64,000 nucleotides of DNA from CFX5 sp023384495 (GCA_048499455.1 JASNZV010000007.1:1-64000); one strand, 5' to 3'. Counted from the first letter of the stretch, positions 51,037 through 59,480 are shown. The notes: a model not told the origin generated them from the letters alone. Program-made: numbers and translations.

Positions 51037-51127
51037 TAACACTACAACGAGACTTCGCGCTACGAGCCAGAGGTGCAACGCACTTTATCAAGTGCACGCA
51101 CCTCAAGCAAGTCTCGTTGTAATACTA
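51037..51127. repeat. ACAACGAGACTT-family inverted repeat, full copy 2
   Basis: A 91-base element with ends TAACACTACAACGAGACTTC and AAGTCTCGTTGTAATACTA; the centre AGGTGCAACGCACTTTATCA corresponds to that of copy 1 at 35788-35879. Confidence 0.75.
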
Positions 51128-51192
51128 AGTGGGTGAAGGGGATGAAGGACTGACCTTGACAGGCTCAGTGCCCTTGTCACCCTGCCACCGCT

Positions 51193-54100
51193 TCACCCCT
51201 TCACCTCTTCACTAGCTGGCTGATCGTGTTGCGCCTGCTGCTCCGCATAGGCGGCGATCAGGTCACGATGAACGGAAACTGCGGTCAAAAAGCGTTGGCG
51301 GCTCTCCTCGTCGAGTACAGCGGCAGCCTGTTGCAAGAGATCGTAGCCTTGCTGCAACAGGGTGGCGGCACGCGAGTCGCCATTGGCGGCCAGGACTTGG
51401 TAACAGGTTAAGTAGATGAAAAAGGGGTCATTGAACCCGGCGTATGGGAATTCTGCCAGGACGGGCAAGATGGCTTCGACCTGCGCCTGTGCCCCAGCCA
51501 GATCTCCCTGCACGAGGGCAATGTGTGCCAGGCCAGCCTGTGGCTCAGCCGCCATCGCCCGGTTGCCCCGTTTCATGTGATGGGCCACAGCGATTTGATA
51601 GGTGGCGGATGCTGCGTCCCATTCCTGCACCGTGGCTTGAATATGCCCCAGGGTGACACGCGAGCGCAGGTCATCCTCGAGCACTTGCCGTGCTCTTTCC
51701 GCATAGGCAAGCGCTTGCTGCGTTTGCCCTGCACAGTGCTCGTAAAAGGCAAGGCCATCCAGGATCAAGACACGGTTTTCGGGTAATAGTTCATGTGTCT
51801 CCAGAATTTGGGTTAACTGCGCAACAAAGCCGGCTGCACCGGCGAGGTTGCCCAGTAGACAATGCAGGTGGCTGAGGCCAACCAGGGCATTGATCTGCCC
51901 AAAGCGATCATTGAGTAGGCGCGCCAGGGTAAGCCCTTGCTCGATGGCAGCCTGTGCAGCCGTATAGTTGCCTTGTAAGCGCTGCATTTCCCCCAAACCA
52001 AGCAGGGCAAACATTTCTCCTATTTGATAGCCCAGCCGTAATGCCAATGCGAGCGCCGCTTCGAATTCCTGCTGCGCGGTCTCATACTCACCGCTCCAAT
52101 AGGCCAGGAGCGCCAGTGCATAATGGCCCTCCTGTTCACTGAGTTCTTTGCCGAGCCGTTGGCAGAGCTGCAAACTTTGCTCAAGATAGACCCGGCCGGA
52201 TTGGAAACCCTCCATATCATGGGTCAAGATTGCCAGATACTCATACGCTGTCAGTTCGGCGTCAGCCAGCACTTCACTGGTTGCGTACCGGCTACGATAG
52301 TGATGCGCAAGCTGCAATGCCTCTTCAAAGAGCACGCGCGCCTCGGCAAACCGGTGTTCATGCGCAATGGCTTGCGCCCGGGCAATCAACCCCAGCGTCT
52401 CGCCCTCACCGCCGGCATGTGCCTGGCCCAAAGCGATGGCCTGACGTGCGATCTCAGCCGCGTCGCTCAGTTTCCCCTGCACCACCAGGGACGTGGCATG
52501 AAGTGCGAGCAACTTGCTCATGGTCACCTGGCGCTGCTGATGACGTTGGGGATCGGTTGGCCCGTCGCTCAAGCCAGTGGCGACCGGTTGGAGGGCTAAC
52601 TCAAGCATCTGCTCTCTTTCCGAGCGGGGGCCACGCTGGCTGTAAAATTTCCACAAACCATAGGCAGCGCGGCCCAGTGCTGCGATGAGTTGGGCATCGC
52701 CCATGACCTGGTGGGTGGCCGCCCACATCCATGCCTGGCGAATGTTGTTGATCTCACCCTGGATTTCATCGGCGGCCTGGCGCGCATTGTGACGGGTCAG
52801 ACCCTTTTCCCGCCCGGCGACAAAGTCCAGATAATAGAGACTGTGGCGCGCGGCGACGGCGGTGGCTTCCGCCGGCGTATTCCGTAACTGCTCGGCGGCA
52901 AACTGGCGCAGCAACTCGTGCATGACATAGCGCCCCTCGTCGCGCCCAGAGGGCGCCAGCGTCGCTTGCCATTGCAACAGCGATTTATCGGTCAAGCGCC
53001 TCAAGAGGGGGAGCGTGGCGCCGGTCACCGCCTCGGCGGCGGGGTAGGTAAACCCACCACGGAAGACGGCACTCTGGCGCAGGATGCGCTGTTCCTCCGC
53101 ACTGAGTAGCTGCCAGGACCAGACAAAGACGGCGCGCATACTGCGCTGGCGTTCGGGCACATCCCGCCAATCGACCGTCAAAAATTCAGCACTCCCCTCA
53201 ATGGCATCGGCCACGGCGCTCAAGGGTACACCACTGGCATTGGCCGCCGCCAACTCCAACCCGAGCGGCATCCCCTGCACCAACTGGCAGATGCGCAGCA
53301 CGGCGGCTAGATTGGCCGCCGTGAGTTGAAAATCGATCTGGACGTGTTGCAGCGCCTGCACAAACAAGCGCACCGCCGCCGAAGCCGCAGCTTCAGCCAG
53401 CGTGGCGGTGGCGGGAAAGGTCAAGGCCTGGACAGGATAGAGCTGCTCGGCGCGCAATTTGAGCCGTTCGCGCGAGGTGACGAGGATCTGCACGCCCGGC
53501 GCCGCATCCAGGAGATCGACCACCAGATCAACCGCCTGCGGCTCTCCCTCGGCTCCTGCTCCCAGCAACTGTTCAAAATTATCCAGGATGAGTAAGAGTT
53601 GCTTCTGACGGAGCGTCCGGAGCAGTAAATCGCGCGCATCGCCACCCTGCAACGCGACCCCCAGCGCAGTCGCAATCGCCCCCACCAGCGCCGTCGCTGT
53701 GCTGACCGGCGCCAGGGGAACAAAGCAGACGCCATCGGCAAAGGCGCCCCCTCGCTCGCGACCGACTTCCGCCGCCAGCCGTGTCTTGCCCATGCCGCCC
53801 GGCCCCACCAGGGTGAGCAGGCGGACACCCGGTCGTTGCAAAAGAGCCTCAATTTCCGCCAACGCCTGGGCGCGCCCGACCAGGGGGGTGATGAAGAGTG
53901 GGAGATTGGGGGCAGGGGTAATCGGATGAGGGGGTGAGGGGGTGACAAGGTGAGCTGCCGTCCCCTTGTCACCTTGTCGTCTTGCCACCTTGCCAGGATC
54001 GCCGCGCTGGATTTGTTCGTAGAGCGCGCTGGTCTCGGCATCGGGGGCCACTCGCAACTCTTCGGCCAGCACCTGACGGCAGCGATGGTATTGGGCAATG

Positions 54101-54792
54101 GCCGCGGCGCGCTGCCCCCGTTGCGCCAGGAGCCGCATCACCTGGCGGTGCGCGCTCTCCAGCCACGGCTCCAAGGCTAGCTGGCGCTGCGCTGCCCAGA
54201 GTGCGCCTTCGTCGTCACCGGCGCTTTCGGCGGCGTTGGCGAGCTGGGTGAGGGCGTCGAGGGCCTGGAGATGCAGTTGTTCTTGCGTGACGCGGCGCCA
54301 CTCCTCAAAGGGAGCGCTGTCGGCCACCGTGAAACCGGCGAGAAAGTCACCCCCGTAGAGGTCAACCGCCTGCCGCAAGCTCGCCAGACAGGGTGGACAG
54401 TGCGCCAGCGCGGGATGGGCATGGGCGGCCACCTGGGCCAGCAACGCGCAAAAGGTCGCCACATCGGAGCTGACGAGCGCAGCAGGATTGACCTGTACGG
54501 TCTGGCGCGTCAGCAGCAACCAGGGCTCGCCCCCAGGCGGGCGCCCTCCGGGCGCGGCGTCGGGCAGCAATTGGCGCAGGCGATGGAGCGACTGGCGCAG
54601 GCTGTGGCGCGCGCTCTCTTCCCTATAGCCCGGCCACAAGAACTGGGCTAACTCGGCGCGCCGATACTCCTGCCCTTCCACCACCAGGTAGACCAGCAAA
54701 GCCTGCACCTTGTCGGTGGGAAAGGCAGTGAGCGGTGCGCCGGCCAGCGTCACCTGAAAATCACCCAAGCAGGTAAGCAGCAACTGCGTCAT
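51193..54792 (-). CDS. BTAD-ATPase-TPR giant transcriptional regulator
   Basis: About 1199 residues. The start is ATG 54792. Residues 1-95 are a winged-helix domain ('LLTCLGDFQVTLAG', 'ESARHSLRQSLHRLRQLL'); 105-265 are the bacterial transcriptional activation domain (BTAD), ending 'RQVLAEELRVAPDAETSALY'. A linker at about 266-300 contains repeat-derived sequence. From about 303 follows a NB-ARC-like ATPase with Walker A VGPGGMGKT and Walker B LLLILDNFEQLL. The C-terminal half (about 700-1190) consists of TPR repeats. This is the SARP/LuxR-like ATPase architecture common in Chloroflexota and actinobacteria; its signal and targets are unknown. Confidence 0.9.
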   Translation of the reverse strand: MTQLLLTCLGDFQVTLAGAPLTAFPTDKVQALLVYLVVEGQEYRRAELAQFLWPGYREESARHSLRQSLHRLRQLLPDAAPGGRPPGGEPWLLLTRQTVQVNPAALVSSDVATFCALLAQVAAHAHPALAHCPPCLASLRQAVDLYGGDFLAGFTVADSAPFEEWRRVTQEQLHLQALDALTQLANAAESAGDDEGALWAAQRQLALEPWLESAHRQVMRLLAQRGQRAAAIAQYHRCRQVLAEELRVAPDAETSALYEQIQRGDPGKVARRQGDKGTAAHLVTPSPPHPITPAPNLPLFITPLVGRAQALAEIEALLQRPGVRLLTLVGPGGMGKTRLAAEVGRERGGAFADGVCFVPLAPVSTATALVGAIATALGVALQGGDARDLLLRTLRQKQLLLILDNFEQLLGAGAEGEPQAVDLVVDLLDAAPGVQILVTSRERLKLRAEQLYPVQALTFPATATLAEAAASAAVRLFVQALQHVQIDFQLTAANLAAVLRICQLVQGMPLGLELAAANASGVPLSAVADAIEGSAEFLTVDWRDVPERQRSMRAVFVWSWQLLSAEEQRILRQSAVFRGGFTYPAAEAVTGATLPLLRRLTDKSLLQWQATLAPSGRDEGRYVMHELLRQFAAEQLRNTPAEATAVAARHSLYYLDFVAGREKGLTRHNARQAADEIQGEINNIRQAWMWAATHQVMGDAQLIAALGRAAYGLWKFYSQRGPRSEREQMLELALQPVATGLSDGPTDPQRHQQRQVTMSKLLALHATSLVVQGKLSDAAEIARQAIALGQAHAGGEGETLGLIARAQAIAHEHRFAEARVLFEEALQLAHHYRSRYATSEVLADAELTAYEYLAILTHDMEGFQSGRVYLEQSLQLCQRLGKELSEQEGHYALALLAYWSGEYETAQQEFEAALALALRLGYQIGEMFALLGLGEMQRLQGNYTAAQAAIEQGLTLARLLNDRFGQINALVGLSHLHCLLGNLAGAAGFVAQLTQILETHELLPENRVLILDGLAFYEHCAGQTQQALAYAERARQVLEDDLRSRVTLGHIQATVQEWDAASATYQIAVAHHMKRGNRAMAAEPQAGLAHIALVQGDLAGAQAQVEAILPVLAEFPYAGFNDPFFIYLTCYQVLAANGDSRAATLLQQGYDLLQQAAAVLDEESRQRFLTAVSVHRDLIAAYAEQQAQHDQPASEEVKG
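53900..53995. repeat. In-frame repeat-derived insertion in the BTAD linker
   Basis: The coding strand contains several copies of words like AAGGTGACAAGG and CAAGGTGGCAAGACGACAAGG, and the complementary GTGACAAGGTGAGC on the other strand, so the region is partly palindromic. It is translated as the odd linker KVARRQGDKGTAAHL between BTAD and ATPase. It appears to be a short repeat inserted without breaking the frame. Confidence 0.5.
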
Positions 54793-54946
54793 GAGCAAGT
54801 CTGGTCAGCAGAATCAAATGAGCACAAAAGGCATTCTCCGTTGCCCACAACGCTGCCCAGTCTGGCTCAGGACTTTGGGCAGGCGATCACGGATAACTGA
54901 TTATACCATACTTGCTGAGCAGCCGATCTTTTGACGCTACAAACGA

Positions 54947-55210
54947 TGACGATTCTCCGGCCCCATGCCCTGCCAGAAGCCGACCGCACCGCGCAAGTGG
55001 CCACGACCATAACCCTGACCAATTGAGCCACCACCCCGCCGGAAGGGGATCATGACCACAGCAGCAACCAGCGGCTCCACGGCCAACACCTATCGCTCCT
55101 ATCTGGTGCGCTTTTGGCAAAGCAAGGAGCAGGGCTGCTGGCGGGCCTCGGTCCAGTGTGTGCAAACCGGCAACACATGGGCGAAGACAAAACTCAGAAT
55201 TGTGCGCTAA
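54947..55210 (+). pseudogene. Truncated duplicate of the two small genes at 56105-56855
   Basis: The 230 bases 54947-55176 align without gaps to 56523-56752 with about 90% identity by eye. They hold the last ~24 codons of the 165-residue gene (ending TTITLTN) and the first ~40 codons of the 75-residue gene. The latter still opens with ATG 55052 (MTTAATSGSTANTYRSYLVR) but after the break continues into unrelated sequence and stops at 55210, giving a 52-residue hybrid. A 22-base word directly left of the copy (54926-54947) recurs at 55862-55883. Confidence 0.8.
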
Positions 55211-55271
55211 AACCGTCGTGGACGACGTTCGAGGATGCTGGTCTGTTGTGTGGGACCTTCGAGAAGGAGAA

Positions 55272-55619
55272 TCAATAACTTTGGTAAACGGGCATGGGTT
55301 GAGCACCGCCTTCGACCAGTAAGACCGGTTCGCGCCCAAAGCGCGCTTTGGCGCGCAAGTATAGAGTCCGCTGATTTTGATCGCTATCGATGATTTCTCC
55401 ATTGTAAACGGCAACGAAGACCCCCCGATACTGCTCTCTCATCTCGACCGGCAACCCGTACCAGGCTTTGGCCTCGGCGCGAATGCGTTCTTCCCGGTAA
55501 GCATCGAGATATTGACGCACTGCTTCGGCTAAGACCTCCTTGGCCTCTTTCCCCTCCTGGGATGCAACACGGTTGACTTCTTCCGCCAAAGCAGCTTCGC
55601 TCAATTCGATGGTGACCAT
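55272..55619 (-). CDS. Orphan RHH-like/DUF5678 protein (antitoxin-like)
   Basis: 115 residues. The ATG at 55619 has GAGGT upstream. Residues 1-50 look like a ribbon-helix-helix or similar domain ('MVTIELSEAALAEEVNRVAS', 'EVLAEAVRQYLDAYRE'). The C-terminal 50 residues ('YRGVFVAVYNGEIIDSDQNQ', 'LYLRAKARFGREPVLLVEGG') match DUF5678, which usually follows such a DNA-binding part. These genes are often followed by a partner such as a retropepsin-like or toxin gene; here only repeat debris lies downstream, so it seems to be an orphan. Function unproven. Confidence 0.7.
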   Translation of the reverse strand: MVTIELSEAALAEEVNRVASQEGKEAKEVLAEAVRQYLDAYREERIRAEAKAWYGLPVEMREQYRGVFVAVYNGEIIDSDQNQRTLYLRAKARFGREPVLLVEGGAQPMPVYQSY

Positions 55620-55689
55620 ACGTTGACCTCGTGAGTAAACAGATAGAACGTACACGCTTTTAAGCCCTTTGGTCCTATTGTATCACATC

Positions 55690-55737
55690 CAGGTGGTCTA
55701 GTGGGAAATCGTCAACGATTTCCCACTAGACCACCTG
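55690..55737. repeat. 48-base near-perfect palindrome
   Basis: The arms 55690-55712 and 55715-55737 are exact reverse complements over 23 bases (ends CAGGTGGTCTAG and CTAGACCACCTG) around CA. It lies 70 bases upstream of the DUF5678 gene. No T-run follows either arm. It may be a protein-binding site or the end scar of an excised element. Confidence 0.85.
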
Positions 55738-55888
55738 CAACAGGCTGCTGCCATTGTACACTTCGCCTCGATCCGCATCCGATAACAAGAGCGCATGGTC
55801 CATGCCGGCGCTGGCTGGCAGGATGGCTTGACGATGGCTTTACTTCCTACCATCCAGGCCAATCTTTTGACGCTACAAACGATTTTTA

Positions 55889-55944
55889 TGACGGTGGCGC
55901 CCCCAGTTTGTGACGGTAGCGCCCCCGTTTTGTGACGGTGGCTG
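55889..55944. repeat. 22-base tandem repeats, TGACGGTNGCGCCCCC
   Basis: TGACGGTGGCGCCCCC, TGACGGTAGCGCCCCC and TGACGGTGGC start at 55889, 55911 and 55933, a regular 22-base spacing, each after TTT or TTG. Such spaced repeats resemble transposase-binding ends of IS elements, but no transposase gene is present. The interval 55738-56104 otherwise holds only a partial GGTGCAACG-family repeat at 56022-56054. Confidence 0.5.
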
Positions 55945-56104
55945 GCTATACTCAAGTCACCAGCGAATCCGAGCACTGCGGTCACCAGAACGTAGCAATC
56001 GTCCAGAATCAAGTTCAGCACAGGTGCAACGCACTTTTCCAAGTACACGCACCTAAATCTACAAGTTGTTTTGGATGATGAAGTAGCAAAACAGGAGAAA
56101 TGAG

Positions 56105-56602
56105 ATGATCACACCATCGATCAAGGAACGCCCACAGGCGGCGGACAACCTAGCGCTGCCCCGGTGGAGTCAGCGCCACCCGCAGCGAAACAGACCACGG
56201 GGCATGAGCGGCGCCCCCTATACGGTCTGTGCGCTCGCTGGACCCTACCAGCTCGAGACCCACTTGACTCCGGACAGGGAGCAGCCGACCCAGGTGTGGT
56301 TTGACGCCGCCGTCCAAGACCGGGCGCAGACGCCGGCTCTCGATAGTCTCCTCTTCCTGCGCGTCACCCCCGCCGCAGAGCCGCAGCGGGTGCTCGCCGG
56401 CCTGGTGAGCCTAGCGGATGCGAGCACCGGCTATCGCCATCAGACGGCGTTTCGCTTCGAGCAGCCCGGTCTCTACAGGGTGACCGTCTCGGTCTGCGAC
56501 CCGAACGGCGAGGGCGGCACAGTGACGATTCTCTGGCCCCATGCCCTGCCGGAAGCCGACTGCACCACGCAAGTGGCGACGACCACAACCCTGACCAATT
56601 GA
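56105..56602 (+). CDS. Hypothetical 165-residue protein
   Basis: Not recognised. The ATG has AGGAG upstream. No signal peptide or membrane segment. Residues 1-35 are Pro/Arg-rich; about 40-165 look like a small beta-sandwich ('LETHLTPDREQPTQVWFDAA', 'LLFLRVTPAAEPQRVLAG', 'FRFEQPGLYRVTVSVCDPN'), ending 'CTTQVATTTTLTN'. It lies 25 bases upstream of the 75-residue gene, and the two were partly duplicated together at 54947-55176, so they form a unit. Function unknown. Confidence 0.65.
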   Translation: MITPSIKERPQAADNLALPRWSQRHPQRNRPRGMSGAPYTVCALAGPYQLETHLTPDREQPTQVWFDAAVQDRAQTPALDSLLFLRVTPAAEPQRVLAGLVSLADASTGYRHQTAFRFEQPGLYRVTVSVCDPNGEGGTVTILWPHALPEADCTTQVATTTTLTN

Positions 56603-56627
56603 GCCACCACCCCGCCGGAAAGGGACC

Positions 56628-56855
56628 ATGACCACAGCAGCAACCGGCGGCTTGACCGCCAACACCTATCGCTCCTATCTGGTGCGCTTTTGGCAAAGCA
56701 ACGAGCAGGGCTGCTGGCGCGCCTCGGCCCAATGCGTGCAGAGCGGCAACACCGTGCTCTTTGGCGATGTGGCGAACTTAGTGGCTTTTCTACAAACAGA
56801 GATCCAGCGCAACAGCAGCGAAGTAGAGAGCAGAACGGCAGAACAGGCAACATGA
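56628..56855 (+). CDS. Hypothetical 75-residue protein (RFW/WRAS motif)
   Basis: The ATG has AAAGGG upstream. The core 'YRSYLVRFWQSNEQGCWRAS', then 'NTVLFGDVANLVAFLQTEI', resembles small proteins of the form YLLRLW..WRASLE..GER.GFA.L..LF.FL that I know as common in Chloroflexota, without a known role. It follows the 165-residue gene closely and precedes the Gly-rich surface protein by 84 bases. Confidence 0.65.
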   Translation: MTTAATGGLTANTYRSYLVRFWQSNEQGCWRASAQCVQSGNTVLFGDVANLVAFLQTEIQRNSSEVESRTAEQAT

Positions 56856-56938
56856 ATCGAGTTCACTGATCATGATGTGGCAGAGTGGCAGGTTGGATTT
56901 TCACAGCAATCAATTAGTACAAATTTCAAGGAGTCAAA

Positions 56939-59425
56939 GTGATAACAAACCAACACAGTTTCTTCAGCCGCCCCCGCCTGTGGGGGCTACTCTGCGGGTT
57001 GACCCTGGCGGTCGCCCAGTTTTTCAGCCCGGTGGGGGCAGGCGTAGCCCACGCCGCCACCACCACCTGCACCCCAAACGGCAGCGTATTGGAATGCACC
57101 GTCACCTTTGCCTACAGCGGCGCCGCCGAGACGTGGACCGTGCCCGCCGGCGTGACCAGCGCCACCTTTGATCTCTATGGCGCCCAGGGTCGCCCCGGCG
57201 ACGTCACCGGCGGCGGCGGCGGAAATGGCGGGCGGACCACGGCGACGTGGCATGTGACCGCTGGCACGACCTACCAGATCCGGGTGGGGGGCCGGTTCGG
57301 CTATAACGGCGGTGGCGCTGGCGGTACCTCCGGCAACTCCGGCAATGGCGGTGGCGGCGGTGGCGCATCGGATGTGCGCGGCGGAGCCTTTGGGCTGGCT
57401 GATCGCTTGCTGGTGGCCGGCGGCGGCGGCGGTGGTGGCGCCAGGAGCGTCAGCAGCGGTGGCGCTGCGGGCGGCTACCCCAGCGGCGGCGGTAGCAGCG
57501 TCACAGGCGGTGGCGGCGGAACGCAGACCACCGGCGGTGCGGGCGGCGTGGGCGACGCCAACGGCAGCGCCGGTAGCTTGGGTCAGGGCGGCGCCGGTGG
57601 GAGCCTGACTGGCGCTGGTGGTGGTGGCGGTGGTGGTGGTGGCGGTTACTACGGCGGCGGTGGTGGCAGTGGGAGCCTGGCTGGCGGTGGCGGTGGTGGC
57701 GGCAGCAGCTTTGGCCCCAGCGGCGCCACCTTCCAGAATGGCGTGCGCGCCGGGGATGGGCTGGTGATCATCAGCTATAGCCAGCCCCTGCCAGACACGA
57801 CCGCCCCGGTCGCCAACCCCACCCAGTCGCCGGCGGCCGCACCCTCGGGCTGGAACAACACGGATGTCACCGTGAGTTGGAACTGGAGCGACCCGGCGAC
57901 AAGCTCAGGGTCCGTCAGCGGCATCGACCCGGCCAACTGCACCAACGACAGCACCAGCAGCGGCGAAGGCACGATCACCCTCAGCGCCACCTGCCAAGAT
58001 CTGGCGGGCAATACCGGCAGCGCCACCTACCAGGTCAAGGTGGATAAGACGGCCCCTACCGTGCTGGTCACCGGCGTAAGCGACGGCGCCGCCTATGAAG
58101 TTGGCGCTGTTCCCACCGCGGCGTGCAGCACCAGCGATGCGCTTTCCGGTGTAGCGACCCCGGCGACATTGAGTGTCACCGGCGGCAACCTTGACGGCAC
58201 GGGCAGCTTCACCGCCACCTGTAGCGGCGCAACCGATGTGGCCGGTAACAGTGCGGCTCCGGTCAGCGTCACCTATACCGTCAACCCGCCGCCAGACACC
58301 ACCGCCCCGGTCATCACCCCCAACGTGGTCGGCACGCTGGGCAATAACGGTTGGTATGTCAGCGATGTCACCGTCAGTTGGAGCGTGGTGGACAACGAAT
58401 CGGCGATCAGCAATCAGAGCGGTTGTGAGACGCAGAACGTGACCAGCGACACGGCGGGCGTCACCTTCACCTGTTCGGCCACCAGCAGCGGTGGCAGCAG
58501 CAGTGAGAGTGTCACGATTAAACGCGATGCCACCGCCCCCACGGTCAGCGCGACGGCAAGCAGCGCCCCGAACGGTAACGGCTGGTATAACAGCAATGTC
58601 ACTGTGCAGTTCACCTGCGCCGACAACTTGTCGGGGGTGGTCAGTTGCCCCGCTGATCAGATCCTCAGCAGCGAAGGGACAGCGGTCGCCTCGACTGCCC
58701 AAACCATCAGCGACCAGGCGGGCAACAGCAGCGCGGCCAGCAACGTGGTCACCGTGCAGCTCGACAAAACCGCCCCGGTCGTCGCCGTCACCGGCGTGAG
58801 CAACGGCGCCAGCTACACCGTGGGCAGCGCACCGGTTGCCGGTTGTAGCACCAGCGATGCGCTTTCCGGCGTGGCGACGCAAGCCACGCTGAGTGTCAGC
58901 GGTGGCAACGCTGACGGCACCGGCAGCTTCACCGCCACCTGTAGCGGGGCGACGGACAACGCCGGCAACAGCGGGGGCGCCAGTGTCACCTACAGCGTCC
59001 TGTACAACTGGAGCGGCTTCTTCCAGCCGGTGGATAACCTGCCCACCGTCAACACGGTCAACGCCGGGCAGGCCATCCCGGTCAAGTTCAGCCTGGGCGG
59101 GAACTACGGACTCAACATCTTCGCCAGCGGCTACCCTCAGGTGCAGGCGGTGAGTTGCGGCGGCAACGGCGGCAGCAGCAGCCCCATCGAGGAGACCGTC
59201 ACCGCCGGCAACAGCAGCTTGCAGTATGACCCCGCCACCCAGCGCTACACCTATGTCTGGAAGACCGACAAGGCCTGGGGCGGCACCTGCCGCCAGTTGG
59301 TCGTGCGCCTGGTTGATGGCAGCGAGCACGTCGCCCTCTTCCAGTTCAACGGCAAGGGACGCAGCGCCGACGCCGGCGAAGAAGCACTGGCGCAGCAGCT
59401 CTTCCTGCCCCTGGTCAGCCGCTAA
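56939..59425 (+). CDS. Secreted Gly-rich, Ig-like repeat protein with C-terminal FLPLVSR motif
   Basis: 828 residues from GTG 56939, which has AAGGAG 5 bases upstream. A signal peptide covers about residues 1-38. Residues 40-275 form a domain with 'WTVPAGVTSATFDLYGAQG' followed by a glycine tract with GGGG runs, as in Gly-rich lectin-like surface proteins. Then come several Ig-like (HYR-like) repeats with 'DKTAPTVLVTGVSDGAAY', 'DTTAPVITPNVVGTLGNNG' and 'DKTAPVVAVTGVSNGASY'. The last ~150 residues ('NWSGFFQPVDNLPTVNTVNA', 'VKFSLGGNYGLNIF') form a PxKF-type domain, ending LFLPLVSR. An adhesive or extracellular-matrix role is likely. Confidence 0.85.
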   Translation: MITNQHSFFSRPRLWGLLCGLTLAVAQFFSPVGAGVAHAATTTCTPNGSVLECTVTFAYSGAAETWTVPAGVTSATFDLYGAQGRPGDVTGGGGGNGGRTTATWHVTAGTTYQIRVGGRFGYNGGGAGGTSGNSGNGGGGGGASDVRGGAFGLADRLLVAGGGGGGGARSVSSGGAAGGYPSGGGSSVTGGGGGTQTTGGAGGVGDANGSAGSLGQGGAGGSLTGAGGGGGGGGGGYYGGGGGSGSLAGGGGGGGSSFGPSGATFQNGVRAGDGLVIISYSQPLPDTTAPVANPTQSPAAAPSGWNNTDVTVSWNWSDPATSSGSVSGIDPANCTNDSTSSGEGTITLSATCQDLAGNTGSATYQVKVDKTAPTVLVTGVSDGAAYEVGAVPTAACSTSDALSGVATPATLSVTGGNLDGTGSFTATCSGATDVAGNSAAPVSVTYTVNPPPDTTAPVITPNVVGTLGNNGWYVSDVTVSWSVVDNESAISNQSGCETQNVTSDTAGVTFTCSATSSGGSSSESVTIKRDATAPTVSATASSAPNGNGWYNSNVTVQFTCADNLSGVVSCPADQILSSEGTAVASTAQTISDQAGNSSAASNVVTVQLDKTAPVVAVTGVSNGASYTVGSAPVAGCSTSDALSGVATQATLSVSGGNADGTGSFTATCSGATDNAGNSGGASVTYSVLYNWSGFFQPVDNLPTVNTVNAGQAIPVKFSLGGNYGLNIFASGYPQVQAVSCGGNGGSSSPIEETVTAGNSSLQYDPATQRYTYVWKTDKAWGGTCRQLVVRLVDGSEHVALFQFNGKGRSADAGEEALAQQLFLPLVSR

Positions 59426-59437
59426 GGACGAGCAGAG

Positions 59438-59480
59438 GAGGGGATGACCCGTTCAAAGAACGTTACCTTATCATCCCCTC
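59438..59480 (+). terminator. Hairpin after the Gly-rich surface protein gene
   Basis: Arms GAGGGGATGA (59438-59447) and TCATCCCCTC (59471-59480) pair perfectly, with an inner GTTC-AAA-GAAC hairpin. It begins 12 bases after the stop. No T-run follows; termination is plausible but not certain. Confidence 0.5.

Noticed and set aside
54887..55414. Minus-strand 175-residue frame
   Set aside because: It is antisense to the truncated duplicate and overlaps the real DUF5678 gene in another frame; the same antisense frame exists opposite the original genes.
55889..55944. Complete insertion sequence
   Set aside because: The 22-base repeats resemble transposon ends, but no transposase frame or second end was found.
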